Assembly: GCF_002413825.1 (NCBI RefSeq)
Contig: NZ_DHXT01000079.1
Location: 1-7,502, forward strand
Origin: Rhodoferax sp. UBA5149
Lineage (GTDB): Bacteria; Pseudomonadota; Gammaproteobacteria; Burkholderiales; Burkholderiaceae_C
Direction: 5' to 3'
Length of the DNA stretch: 7,502 nt
This document shows, one piece after another, positions 1 through 5,965 of this stretch (positions are counted from its first letter, which is position 1; each line of letters begins with the position of its first letter). Made by a program: the position numbers and the translations under genes. The notes below the pieces were generated by a model that ran no database searches, was not told the DNA's origin, and saw only the letters and a program-made list of their open reading frames with translations.

Positions 1-489
1 GAAGATGCGGCGGCAGAACCCCGCAGGTCCTATTTCACCACCAGCACCGAAGCACCGGCCATGGAGGCAGTTGCGGCACCCGTGACCCTGGTTGCCGAGG
101 CGCCTGCAGCGGCACCGGTCGCACTGGCACCGGCTGCACCCGAGCCCGTGCGCAGGCCTGCCGCGGCTCCGGTTGCGGTAGCGCCTGTGGCACCAGTTGC
201 TCCTGCACCGGTTGCGGCGCCAAGCGGCATGCCCCCACTGCAGTCGTTTGTATTGCCCCTGGATGAATTGGCCCAGGTGGCCCAGACTTCCGGCTTGAAC
301 TGGGTGAACTCGAACGCGGAAAAAATTGCCGCAGTCCAGGCGGCGATTGCCGCCGAGCCCAAGGCCATTCACGTGCCACGCGAACGGCCGGCCGTGGTGC
401 ACGTGGACGGGGGTCCGCTGGTCCTGGTGGAAACCAAACGCGATTTGCGCAATATGACACTGCCTTTTGAGGAAACAGGGGCGCAGTAA
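1..489 (+). CDS. rne: Ribonuclease E, C-terminal end (partial, start lies upstream of the window)
   Basis: The frame is open from base 1 to the TAA at 487-489 and gives 162 visible residues. Residues 20-75 or so are a low-complexity Ala/Pro/Val-rich stretch, typical of the disordered scaffold half of RNase E. After it comes a compact conserved-looking tail: LPLDELAQVAQTSGLNWV, an AEK/AAEPK.IHVPRERP segment, GPLVLVETKRDL and a terminal LPFEE. From memory, this tail is found at the end of RNase E/G proteins in Burkholderiales, and that is the basis of the call. The catalytic S1, RNase H-like and DNase I-like parts are outside the window, so the nuclease identity cannot be confirmed here. RNase E cleaves single-stranded AU-rich RNA, starts mRNA decay and matures rRNA and tRNA; the tail usually binds RNA, membrane or degradosome partners. 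The ATG at 61 is internal and not a start. The gene ends about 30 bases before a strong terminator and converges on the hem block. Confidence 0.75.
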   Translation, partial: EDAAAEPRRSYFTTSTEAPAMEAVAAPVTLVAEAPAAAPVALAPAAPEPVRRPAAAPVAVAPVAPVAPAPVAAPSGMPPLQSFVLPLDELAQVAQTSGLNWVNSNAEKIAAVQAAIAAEPKAIHVPRERPAVVHVDGGPLVLVETKRDLRNMTLPFEETGAQ

Positions 490-518
490 AACAAGCCGCT
501 GCTCTCACGGGCAGCCGC

Positions 519-548
519 AAAAAAGGGCACTTGAAGTGCCCTTTTTTT
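519..548. terminator. Bidirectional Rho-independent terminator between convergent genes
   Basis: Six A (519-524) precede the stem GGGCAC (525-530), a five-base loop TTGAA (531-535), the matching arm GTGCCC (536-541) and seven T (542-548). The stem is perfect and can extend through A-T pairs at its base. The T-run ends + strand transcripts from the rne-like gene (stop at 489). The A-run, read on the other strand, gives the U-tract needed for the leftward hem/GGDEF transcript (stop at 566). It fills most of the 76-base convergent gap. Confidence 0.93.
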
Positions 549-565
549 GTATCCGTCACCCGGGG

Positions 566-1639
566 TCAAAAAATATCGACACCGCCGACCTTCGGCGTTT
601 CACCAAAGAATCCCCGACGAACCAGACCGAGGTGACTGGACACCTTGTTGCGGCCACTCCGCTGAGCAAAGTCAACCGCACGCTCGGTTTTTTCAAGCGC
701 GCTGCTGGGGGAATCATCGGCCATCACACTGGTAAAACCACAGCTGACCGTGACGCGGCCGACCTGCGGAAAATTGAACTTCTCGACGTTGGCGCGAAAG
801 CGCTCGAACGCTGCCAGCACCAGGGCTTCGTCCGGGCAGTGCATCAACACGCCAAAATGTTCGCCGCCGAAACGGTAAATGCGGTCATAGGTGCGAAACG
901 TGTTGTTCATCACCCGCGCCACCAGCAACAGCACTTCTTCTGCAATGAGGTGGCCATGCTTGTCGTTGATCAAACCAAAGTTGTCAATGATGGCCGAGCC
1001 CAGCCAGTAATTGGCCGGCACACGGTGGCGACGTTCCTGGTCCTGGCCTTTGGGCGACCCCGCCGTTCTGGCCTCGCCGGTGACACCGTCGAGCTCTTCG
1101 AGCACCGCGCTGTAAAAAGCGTCATCCAGCGACTTGCGGTTCAGCAAACCCGTCAGCGCATCGCGGTCGCTGTACTCCAGCAGGGAGTACATATTGCGGT
1201 AAATACGACGCAATTGCTCTATCGTCAGAAGCTCATTCTCGGTCAGCGTGGCGTTCGAGTGAACTTCGATCACACCTTCGTCGTCCTTGCGTGAATCAGA
1301 AAACAGGGGAAGCATGTTGATGCGTGGTCCCTCTTCGCCAGCCCAGGCGATTTCAACCGTTTCACGACGCTGAAGGCACTTGAGCCGGTCTGGGGCATCG
1401 TCCAGGCGCAGCAGGGTCGAGAAGTCCACCCGCATGGGGTCGACGACTTTGCCGCCGCCCATCGCATCCAGACGGGCCACTTCAAGCCATCGCTGTTCAC
1501 CCTCGAAATTCATGACACGGGCAATGACGATGCGCTGGATCGGAAGCAGATCAATCAGTGCCTTGGACAGCGTGAGTTCCAGCAGATCCCGATCCCGGTG
1601 GTCGGTCAGCTTAAGGATGTGTTCAATCAATGTACTCAT
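566..1639 (-). CDS. GAF-like/GGDEF protein with degenerate active site and retained I-site; probable c-di-GMP receptor
   Basis: This 357-residue cytoplasmic protein has no visible membrane segment. Residues 1 to about 150 look like a GAF-type sensory domain (weak call). The GGDEF domain opens with a normal DALTGLLNR at 160-168. The catalytic core is altered. The usual DxDxFK is I-I-D-N-F-G (217-222), so the first metal-binding Asp is Ile and the Lys is Gly. The GH..GD motif is GHLIAE (229-234). The signature is GGEHF (258-262) instead of GG[DE]EF. The late AK..GRN is AQRSGRN (325-331), so that Lys is Gln. RTYD (249-252) sits exactly five residues before the signature, which is the canonical inhibitory-site spacing. 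About 25 extra residues lie near 180-208. The start at 1639 has a good AAGGA; a longer reading to 1792 would overlap hemY by 119 bases and adds only unconserved-looking sequence. It is the last gene of the hem block, 34 bases after hemY, and ends next to the shared terminator. I infer loss of cyclase activity and possible c-di-GMP binding, as in PelD- or PopA-type proteins. Confidence 0.88.
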   Translation of the reverse strand: MSTLIEHILKLTDHRDRDLLELTLSKALIDLLPIQRIVIARVMNFEGEQRWLEVARLDAMGGGKVVDPMRVDFSTLLRLDDAPDRLKCLQRRETVEIAWAGEEGPRINMLPLFSDSRKDDEGVIEVHSNATLTENELLTIEQLRRIYRNMYSLLEYSDRDALTGLLNRKSLDDAFYSAVLEELDGVTGEARTAGSPKGQDQERRHRVPANYWLGSAIIDNFGLINDKHGHLIAEEVLLLVARVMNNTFRTYDRIYRFGGEHFGVLMHCPDEALVLAAFERFRANVEKFNFPQVGRVTVSCGFTSVMADDSPSSALEKTERAVDFAQRSGRNKVSSHLGLVRRGFFGETPKVGGVDIF

Positions 1640-1642
1640 AGG

Positions 1643-1648
1643 TTCCTT
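1643..1648 (-). promoter_or_regulatory. Shine-Dalgarno site that fixes the start of the GGDEF gene
   Basis: Read on the minus strand, the bases are AAGGAA followed by CCT and the ATG at 1639-1637. It is the clearest ribosome binding site in the window. It supports the 357-residue start over the 408-residue open frame that reaches back into hemY. Confidence 0.75.
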
Positions 1649-1673
1649 ATGATAGACCTGAATCCCGGACGCG

Positions 1674-2963
1674 TCACCTCGTTGTTGGCGTCTGAGCCGC
1701 GTTTTTCCAGGCTTGCGTCGAAGCGACAATATCGCCCCGCCGCTCGGCCAGCTCGGCCAGCGCGGTCCAGGCATTTCGCTCCAGACCGGCATCCTGCAAT
1801 CTCGGCAGTGACTGCTTTAACAGCTGTTGCGCCTTGCCCCACAGCTGAAGCCGCATGCAGGTGATTCCCGCCAGGTACAGCAAGGTCGAGTCGGCTGGAT
1901 TGGCCATCTGTGCTTTCTCGATCCGGGTCAGCCAGGCTGCTTCTGGCGCACCGGAGGTCAGCGCAAAACCACTTTCCAAAACCCGAATGAGATGGATGCG
2001 CTGCGCGTCCGTCAAAGCCTCCGGCTGCGCCACCATGCGCTCCCAGATCGGCAGCAACCAGGTGCGGGCGACGTCGACATCGCCGCCCAGCTTCAGCATT
2101 CTTTGGGCCGCTTCGAGGGCAACCTCGGGCGTCAGCCGTTCCGCCGCATCAAGCTGGCTCCACACAGTTTGCAACTGGTCCGGGTCGTACGCGGTCAGCA
2201 CCAATTCCATGGCCAGGCCACGCAAAATTCCTTGGGCGGCCACTTCAGAAAACGCGCGGTGCTTGGCCAACAGACGTGCGGTCTCCAGCGCCGGCAGCGT
2301 CTGACGCGCCATCCGCGCGGCGGTCAGGCGCAAACGCAAGGCAATGGTTCGCCGCGAGGCGCCTTGCGGCAGATCGTCCAGCCATTGCAGCGCGCCTTGG
2401 GCGTCCTGGTCTTCAAGCGCCCAGCGGGCCGCCCGCAATTGCACGCCCTCGCGGGTTTCCTGCGCATCGCGCCGTGACGCTTGCTCCAGTGCCTGATGGA
2501 AATGCTCTTCACGGGCTGCTTTGTCCTGCAACGCCTGGGCACTTTCGGCAGCCAGCAGGTGGGACAGAGCACGCAAGCGCCCCGAATAGGCCAGTGTTTC
2601 ACCGCTGCGCGTCATCGCCGTCTCCCGTGCCAGCACCACTTCAGCCGCTTTTCTGGCCCGAATGAAGCGTCCCGCCATCAAATGCGAGAGGGCATCGAGC
2701 AAAGCGATGTGCATGCCGCGTTCCTGGTGCTGGATGCGCCAGGAGCGCGCATGCCCCGGTATCGCAAACAAGGCGGCCAGCGCGCGCAAGGCCACATGCA
2801 CGGTGAAAAACAACAGGGCCAGCAGCAGCACCACCAGATTGAGAGACAAGTCGACCCGGTAAGGTGGCCAGAATACCGTGATCGTGCCCTGGTTATTGCC
2901 GGCAAAAAGCGCGATCGCCACCGCCATGCCAAACAACGCCAGAAACCACAGCGCGGCCCGCAT
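1674..2963 (-). CDS. hemY: HemY, membrane-anchored TPR protein of the heme biosynthesis operon
   Basis: The 429-residue product is of usual HemY length (about 400). Two hydrophobic helices lie near the N-terminus (about 3-21 and 41-59), separated by the short loop GNNQGTITVFWPPYRVDLS, which matches the HemY_N pattern of a ..G.v.v.w..y.v..s. loop between two membrane spans. After a basic segment (HARSWRIQHQERG) the rest is Ala/Leu-rich helical repeats of TPR type, probably facing the cytoplasm. This is the proteobacterial operon HemY, not the protoporphyrinogen oxidase that carries the same name in Bacillus; no FAD-binding motif is present. Its exact role is not settled; it is thought to help late porphyrin steps or assembly at the membrane. 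The ATG is two bases after the hemX stop (TAG-AC-ATG), so translation is probably coupled. The ribosome site itself is weak. Confidence 0.93.
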   Translation of the reverse strand: MRAALWFLALFGMAVAIALFAGNNQGTITVFWPPYRVDLSLNLVVLLLALLFFTVHVALRALAALFAIPGHARSWRIQHQERGMHIALLDALSHLMAGRFIRARKAAEVVLARETAMTRSGETLAYSGRLRALSHLLAAESAQALQDKAAREEHFHQALEQASRRDAQETREGVQLRAARWALEDQDAQGALQWLDDLPQGASRRTIALRLRLTAARMARQTLPALETARLLAKHRAFSEVAAQGILRGLAMELVLTAYDPDQLQTVWSQLDAAERLTPEVALEAAQRMLKLGGDVDVARTWLLPIWERMVAQPEALTDAQRIHLIRVLESGFALTSGAPEAAWLTRIEKAQMANPADSTLLYLAGITCMRLQLWGKAQQLLKQSLPRLQDAGLERNAWTALAELAERRGDIVASTQAWKNAAQTPTTR

Positions 2964-2965
2964 GT

Positions 2966-4057
2966 CTATCGACCCGCCGCCGCGGTGGTAAGAGCGGCCA
3001 ACGTTTCATCCACGCGGGGCAATTGCAGTGTCTTCATCTGTCCTTGCACCTGCTGCAGCAAAGTCGCGGCGGTCTTCGTTTTGCGCGAACTTGCATCGAA
3101 GTATTTGTTGAGCGACAGGGAGGCCTCCGCCAGATCCGCCCGCGCCGACTCCAGTTGCCGGGCCAACAGCCCGAGTCGGGCGTTGAGCAATTTGAGTTTG
3201 AAGTTTTCCCGCAGGAAAAAGGACTGCTCCGGCGACAGTAGCGCCGCCTCCGGCTGCTCGATGCGGCTGACCCGCACCAGACCACGCGCCTCGTCACGCA
3301 GCACCTGCAGACTGCGTTGCCACCACATGGGCGCGGTCTCTGAACTCTGGCGTTTGAGCGACCCCGTGGCGCTCGCCGCCGCCACCGCATTGGCCGGCAC
3401 CAGCTCATCGGCCAAATGCACCAGCTCGTCAAGCTTCACCAACAGGCCGGGCGTATCGCTCACCGCGGCCGACTTGATGCGTTCAATGTCCCGCCCTATG
3501 GCCCGTTGCAGAGGGGTCAAGCGCGGCTGCGCGGCTCTGGCCACCCGTTGGTCCGCACTTTTCAGCGCCGCCAGCAAGGGCTCGACACTGCCGGTGAGTT
3601 GGGCCTGCTGCTGCGCCAGGCGGATGGCGGATTCAATATCAACCACCAGGTTTTCATCGCGCGAGCGCGACAGACTCTGCATCAGCTCTTCGAGCTGTGT
3701 TCTTTGCAGCGCGACCTCGCTCAAACGTGCCTCGAAAACAGCCACCCGCGCCGCCGTCTCGCGCGCCAGTTCCTGCGCCTGTTTGGCGGTGGCACGGGCC
3801 TCAACGGACTGGGCGCCAGCATCAGCGCTTTGGCGCGCCAGTTGCTCCTGGATGGATGCGAGTTTTTGCCACAGAAAACCGCTGCTCAGCAAGGCAACCA
3901 GCGCCAGCACACCCAGGGCCATGATGAGCCCGCGCGGCACGGTCTTTGGCGTGGCCGGGACCATGGGGGCGTCCAAGGCCGCGAGCGCAGGCGCCGCCCC
4001 ACCGGGCACATCGCCTCCCGCGGAGACCAGCATTTCGGCATTGGGGTCGGAGTTCAT
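2966..4057 (-). CDS. hemX: HemX, membrane-anchored coiled-coil protein (often annotated as uroporphyrinogen-III C-methyltransferase)
   Basis: The product is 363 residues. An Ala/Pro/Gly-rich cytoplasmic head (1-42) is followed by one membrane helix (about 43-63, LIMALGVLALVALLSSGFLW) and a long charged coiled coil rich in Ala, Gln and Glu (about 64-135). The C-terminal HemX domain shows the family pattern DIERIK, LVKLDEL..LADELP-like, a WW..SLQVLRDE segment, LSPEQSFFLRENFKLKLLNARL and a final NKYFD. The methyltransferase name is inherited from early annotation: I see no SAM-binding glycine loop or tetrapyrrole methylase fold, so a structural or regulatory role is more likely. It lies 41 bases after hemD and 2 bases before hemY. 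No clear Shine-Dalgarno precedes the ATG at 4057, so it may depend on upstream translation. In some Burkholderiales hemD and hemX are fused; here they are separate. Confidence 0.92.
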   Translation of the reverse strand: MNSDPNAEMLVSAGGDVPGGAAPALAALDAPMVPATPKTVPRGLIMALGVLALVALLSSGFLWQKLASIQEQLARQSADAGAQSVEARATAKQAQELARETAARVAVFEARLSEVALQRTQLEELMQSLSRSRDENLVVDIESAIRLAQQQAQLTGSVEPLLAALKSADQRVARAAQPRLTPLQRAIGRDIERIKSAAVSDTPGLLVKLDELVHLADELVPANAVAAASATGSLKRQSSETAPMWWQRSLQVLRDEARGLVRVSRIEQPEAALLSPEQSFFLRENFKLKLLNARLGLLARQLESARADLAEASLSLNKYFDASSRKTKTAATLLQQVQGQMKTLQLPRVDETLAALTTAAAGR

Positions 4058-4098
4058 CGCGTGATTTTAAAGTGTTGCGGGCGGTGCTGGTCTGCGGC

Positions 4099-4908
4099 TC
4101 AGACTGTGGTCTGCCCCACCAGGTTGAGGGAGGCCACCACGTCGACCAGCGTCGGGCGTGATTCGCCAACCACGCCAAAACCGGCCCGGACGGCGGCGGC
4201 CGCAATGCGCGGATGGGTCGCCAGTGCGCGCGCTTCGGCCCAGCTTTGGCCGGGCAGCCAGGCGCTCAGGTTGGCCACCGCTTCGGTGCTGCTGAGCAGC
4301 CAGACCGAGCCATCGCTGGCCGCCTGCTGCGCCAGTTCGCGGTCACGCGGGCTGAATTCAGGTGCGCCGCGCTGGTAGGCCATGACGAAATCCGCCTGGC
4401 CGCCGGCTTCGGCGACACGCTGGGCAAACCACTCGCGCCCCATGCCCGGCCCGGCACCAGCGCTGCCTGCCGCGTCGCCGCCGCGCACGATCAGCACCCG
4501 GTCGCCCGCTCGCACCTGCGCGCCGACCAGCCGCCACAGGGCTTCCGAATCAAACTGACCGGAATCCAGCGGCGGCACATCCAGCCGGTCCGGCGCAACG
4601 CCGGCGCGCAACAAGGCCCTGGCAGTTCCGGGGCCAGTCGCCCATGCTCTTGTTTTAATAGCTGATTGCGCAATGAATACGGGGGCTAGAGGCGGTTTTA
4701 ATGCAAAGAAATGGTCAACCGCATTGCCACTGACGAACATCACACCGACGTAGTCAGCCAGACGCTGCCAGGCTTGAAGCAGATTCGCCGGGTGGTCCAC
4801 CGGCCCGACTTTGATCAGCGGCAGCGCCACGGCATTCAGGCCGAGCGCTGACAAATCGAGCACCCATCGTTGCGCCTCACGCTCGGGGCGGGTAACGATG
4901 ACGCGCAT
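4099..4908 (-). CDS. hemD: Uroporphyrinogen-III synthase
   Basis: This cytosolic enzyme closes hydroxymethylbilane to uroporphyrinogen III while inverting ring D. The 269 residues show the poorly conserved but recognisable family landmarks: N-terminal VIVTRPEREAQRW, PLIKVGP near 30, MFVSGNAVDHFF (57-68), RAWATGPGTARAL (87-99), DSEALW (120-125), VLIVRGG (138-144), a candidate active-site Tyr in FVMAYQRG (Tyr178), WLLSSTEAVANL (203-214) and the closing SRPTLVDVVASL. Length is near the family's usual 245-270. Two stretches look inserted: a Gly/Ala-rich loop (146-156), and residues about 69-86, encoded by an AT-rich repeat-like segment between two normally adjacent parts of the fold. The reading frame stays open through both, so the gene is probably functional. 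The ATG lies three bases after the hemC stop, which points to coupled translation of the two consecutive enzymes. Confidence 0.95.
   Translation of the reverse strand: MRVIVTRPEREAQRWVLDLSALGLNAVALPLIKVGPVDHPANLLQAWQRLADYVGVMFVSGNAVDHFFALKPPLAPVFIAQSAIKTRAWATGPGTARALLRAGVAPDRLDVPPLDSGQFDSEALWRLVGAQVRAGDRVLIVRGGDAAGSAGAGPGMGREWFAQRVAEAGGQADFVMAYQRGAPEFSPRDRELAQQAASDGSVWLLSSTEAVANLSAWLPGQSWAEARALATHPRIAAAAVRAGFGVVGESRPTLVDVVASLNLVGQTTV
4651..4703. repeat. AT-rich repeat-like insert inside hemD (possible Comamonadaceae interspersed repeat)
   Basis: Bases 4651-4710 are about 42% GC, while the preceding 60 bases are about 73%. The segment is bounded by two direct copies of GTTTTAAT (4652-4659 and 4695-4702) and contains ATAGCTGATTGCGC and GGGCTAGAGGC. 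This resembles short dispersed repeats I recall from Comamonadaceae genomes (…ATAGCTGCTNGCGC…CTAGAGGCCGTTTT…). It is read in frame by hemD as roughly KPPLAPVFIAQSAIKT. Only one copy is in this window, so the repeat status is inference. Confidence 0.5.
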
Positions 4909-4911
4909 GGT

Positions 4912-5859
4912 TCAGGGTTGGCCTTGGGGCGCAAGCGGCGCCAGAATGGACCCGCCGATTGCCGCCACGCCTGCCTTCAGATCGACCGCGACGCGCGCGC
5001 CCAGCGCCGTGGCGCTGGCCAGGTCGGTCACCGGCGCACTCATCTTCACGCACACCAACGCCAGCACGCCTTCAGGGTCGCCCCAGGCGGCATCGATGGT
5101 CAGCGTGTTGCCGGTGAGTGTGGCAAATGCGGCCAAGGGCATGGAGCAGCTCCCGCCCATGGCCCGGCTCACCGCGCGCTCGGCCGACACCGCCAGCCAG
5201 GAGGTCTGGTGCGCCAGCGGTGCCAGCGCGTCGATCACCTCTTGCCGGTCGGAGCGGACCTCAATTCCCAAGGCACCCTGCCCGGCGGCCGGCAGCATAC
5301 TGCCCGGCTCGAACACGTCACGAATACGGTCGCCCAGACCGAGTCGCTTGAGGCCGGCGGCCGCCAAAACGATGCCGTCATACAGGCCGTCATCGAGCTT
5401 GCGCAGGCGCGTGTCGAGGTTGCCGCGCAAAGGCTCTATCTTCAAGTCGGGGCGCAAGGCGCGCAGCAAGGCCATGCGGCGCAGGCTCGACGTTCCGACC
5501 ACGGCGCCCTGCGGCAGACTGGTTAAATTCGCATAGCGGTTGGACACAAACGCATCGCGCGGGTCTTCGCGCTCCATCACGCAGGCCAGCGTGAAGCCCT
5601 CGGGCAGCTCCATCGGCACGTCTTTGAGTGAATGCACGGCGAGGTCGGCCCGGCCATCTTCGAGCGCCACTTCCAGCTCTTTCACAAACAGCCCTTTGCC
5701 GCCCACCTTGCTCAAGCTGCGGTCCAGTATCTGGTCCCCCAGGGTGGTCATGCCCAGCAGGCTCACCTGGTGGCCGCGCTGCTCCAGCAGGGCCTTGACG
5801 TGTTCGGCCTGCCACATGGCCAGGCGGCTCTCGCGTGTTGCTATTGTCAAATTGCTCAT
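4912..5859 (-). CDS. hemC: Porphobilinogen deaminase (hydroxymethylbilane synthase)
   Basis: The enzyme joins four porphobilinogen molecules into hydroxymethylbilane in the cytosol. The 315 residues fit the family (about 310). Visible landmarks are TIATRESRLAMWQAEHV (5-21), GD.ILD..L..VGGKGLFVKELE (41-63), the catalytic loop DLAVHSLKDVP with Asp80, REDPRDAF (97-104), VGTSSLRR (121-128), RGNLDTRL (145-152), LPAAGQGALGIE (189-200) and GGSCSMPLAAF (235-245), whose Cys238 should carry the dipyrromethane cofactor. All key residues are present. The start at 5859 gives the normal N-terminus (MSNLTIATRE). The frame stays open a further 468 codons upstream, but that stretch is antisense to ppc and is not coding. 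Only a weak ribosome site (AAGATAG) is seen. It is the first gene of the leftward hem block and is divergent from ppc. Confidence 0.98.
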   Translation of the reverse strand: MSNLTIATRESRLAMWQAEHVKALLEQRGHQVSLLGMTTLGDQILDRSLSKVGGKGLFVKELEVALEDGRADLAVHSLKDVPMELPEGFTLACVMEREDPRDAFVSNRYANLTSLPQGAVVGTSSLRRMALLRALRPDLKIEPLRGNLDTRLRKLDDGLYDGIVLAAAGLKRLGLGDRIRDVFEPGSMLPAAGQGALGIEVRSDRQEVIDALAPLAHQTSWLAVSAERAVSRAMGGSCSMPLAAFATLTGNTLTIDAAWGDPEGVLALVCVKMSAPVTDLASATALGARVAVDLKAGVAAIGGSILAPLAPQGQP

Positions 5860-5871
5860 ATGCGCTATCTT
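5844..5871 (+). promoter_or_regulatory. Candidate sigma-70 promoter for ppc
   Basis: TTGTCA (5844-5849, five of six to the -35 consensus) is followed by a 16-base spacer and TATCTT (5866-5871, four of six to the -10 consensus). Transcription would start near 5878, leaving a leader of about 84 bases. The -35 box lies inside the first codons of the divergent hemC, so the two genes would share control DNA. This is pattern matching by eye only. Confidence 0.3.
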
Positions 5872-5881
5872 AAGGTCGTAA

Positions 5882-5919
5882 CCTGTTTGTAATCTTGGAC
5901 CAACAGGGGATGCTAGCAT
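5882..5919 (+). promoter_or_regulatory. Inverted repeat and perfect palindrome in the hemC-ppc divergent gap
   Basis: CCTGTT (5882-5887) and AACAGG (5902-5907) are exact inverted copies 14 bases apart. Just after them, ATGCTAGCAT (5910-5919) is a perfect 10-base palindrome. In RNA the right arm of the first hairpin would cover the AGGGG (5905-5909) that could serve the short leader ORF. These could equally be operator half-sites for a DNA-binding protein. No known regulator motif is recognised. Confidence 0.35.
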
Positions 5920-5965
5920 GACCCGAACTGCCGTTTCGCGCCCCATCCTTTCAAAAATACCATGA
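5918..5965 (+). CDS. Possible 15-codon leader peptide coupled to ppc
   Basis: ATG at 5918 opens a frame reading MTRTAVSRPILSKIP and ending at a TGA (5963-5965) that overlaps the ppc start as ATGA. A Shine-Dalgarno-like AGGGG (5905-5909) lies eight bases before this ATG, whereas ppc has none (its upstream bases are pyrimidine- and A-rich). The arrangement is typical of translational coupling. The peptide has no run of one amino acid that would suggest classic attenuation. It may be chance; the ORF is very short. Confidence 0.25.
   Translation: MTRTAVSRPILSKIP

Noticed and set aside
30..368. Gly/Ala/Thr-repeat frame on the minus strand, resembling a PE_PGRS-like or collagen-like protein
   Set aside because: It is the mirror of the Ala/Pro/Val-rich linker codons of the RNase E-like gene, not an independent gene.
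467..1294. A 275-codon + strand frame opposite the GGDEF gene
   Set aside because: It runs through the terminator hairpin and is antisense to a gene with clear GGDEF-family motifs; its His/Gln/Val-rich product matches nothing I recognise.
1640..1792. N-terminal extension of the GGDEF protein to 408 residues
   Set aside because: The extra 51 residues are Arg/Pro/Gly-rich, overlap the end of hemY in another frame, and a good AAGGA site supports the start at 1639.
2481..4064. A 527-codon open frame on the + strand across hemY and hemX
   Set aside because: It is antisense to two recognisable genes, rich in Ser/Arg/Cys as expected from GC-rich shadow frames, and has no recognisable domain.
4058..4098. 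The hemD-hemX gap as a site for a promoter, terminator or small RNA
   Set aside because: It is only 41 bases, with no stable hairpin followed by a T-run and no convincing promoter boxes; it is treated as an ordinary operon spacer.
5875..5903. Possible leftward promoter for hemC (TTGGTC, 17-base spacer, TACGAC on the minus strand)
   Set aside because: Each box matches only about three of six consensus bases, which is too weak to annotate. A hemC promoter must lie in or near this gap, but I cannot place it.
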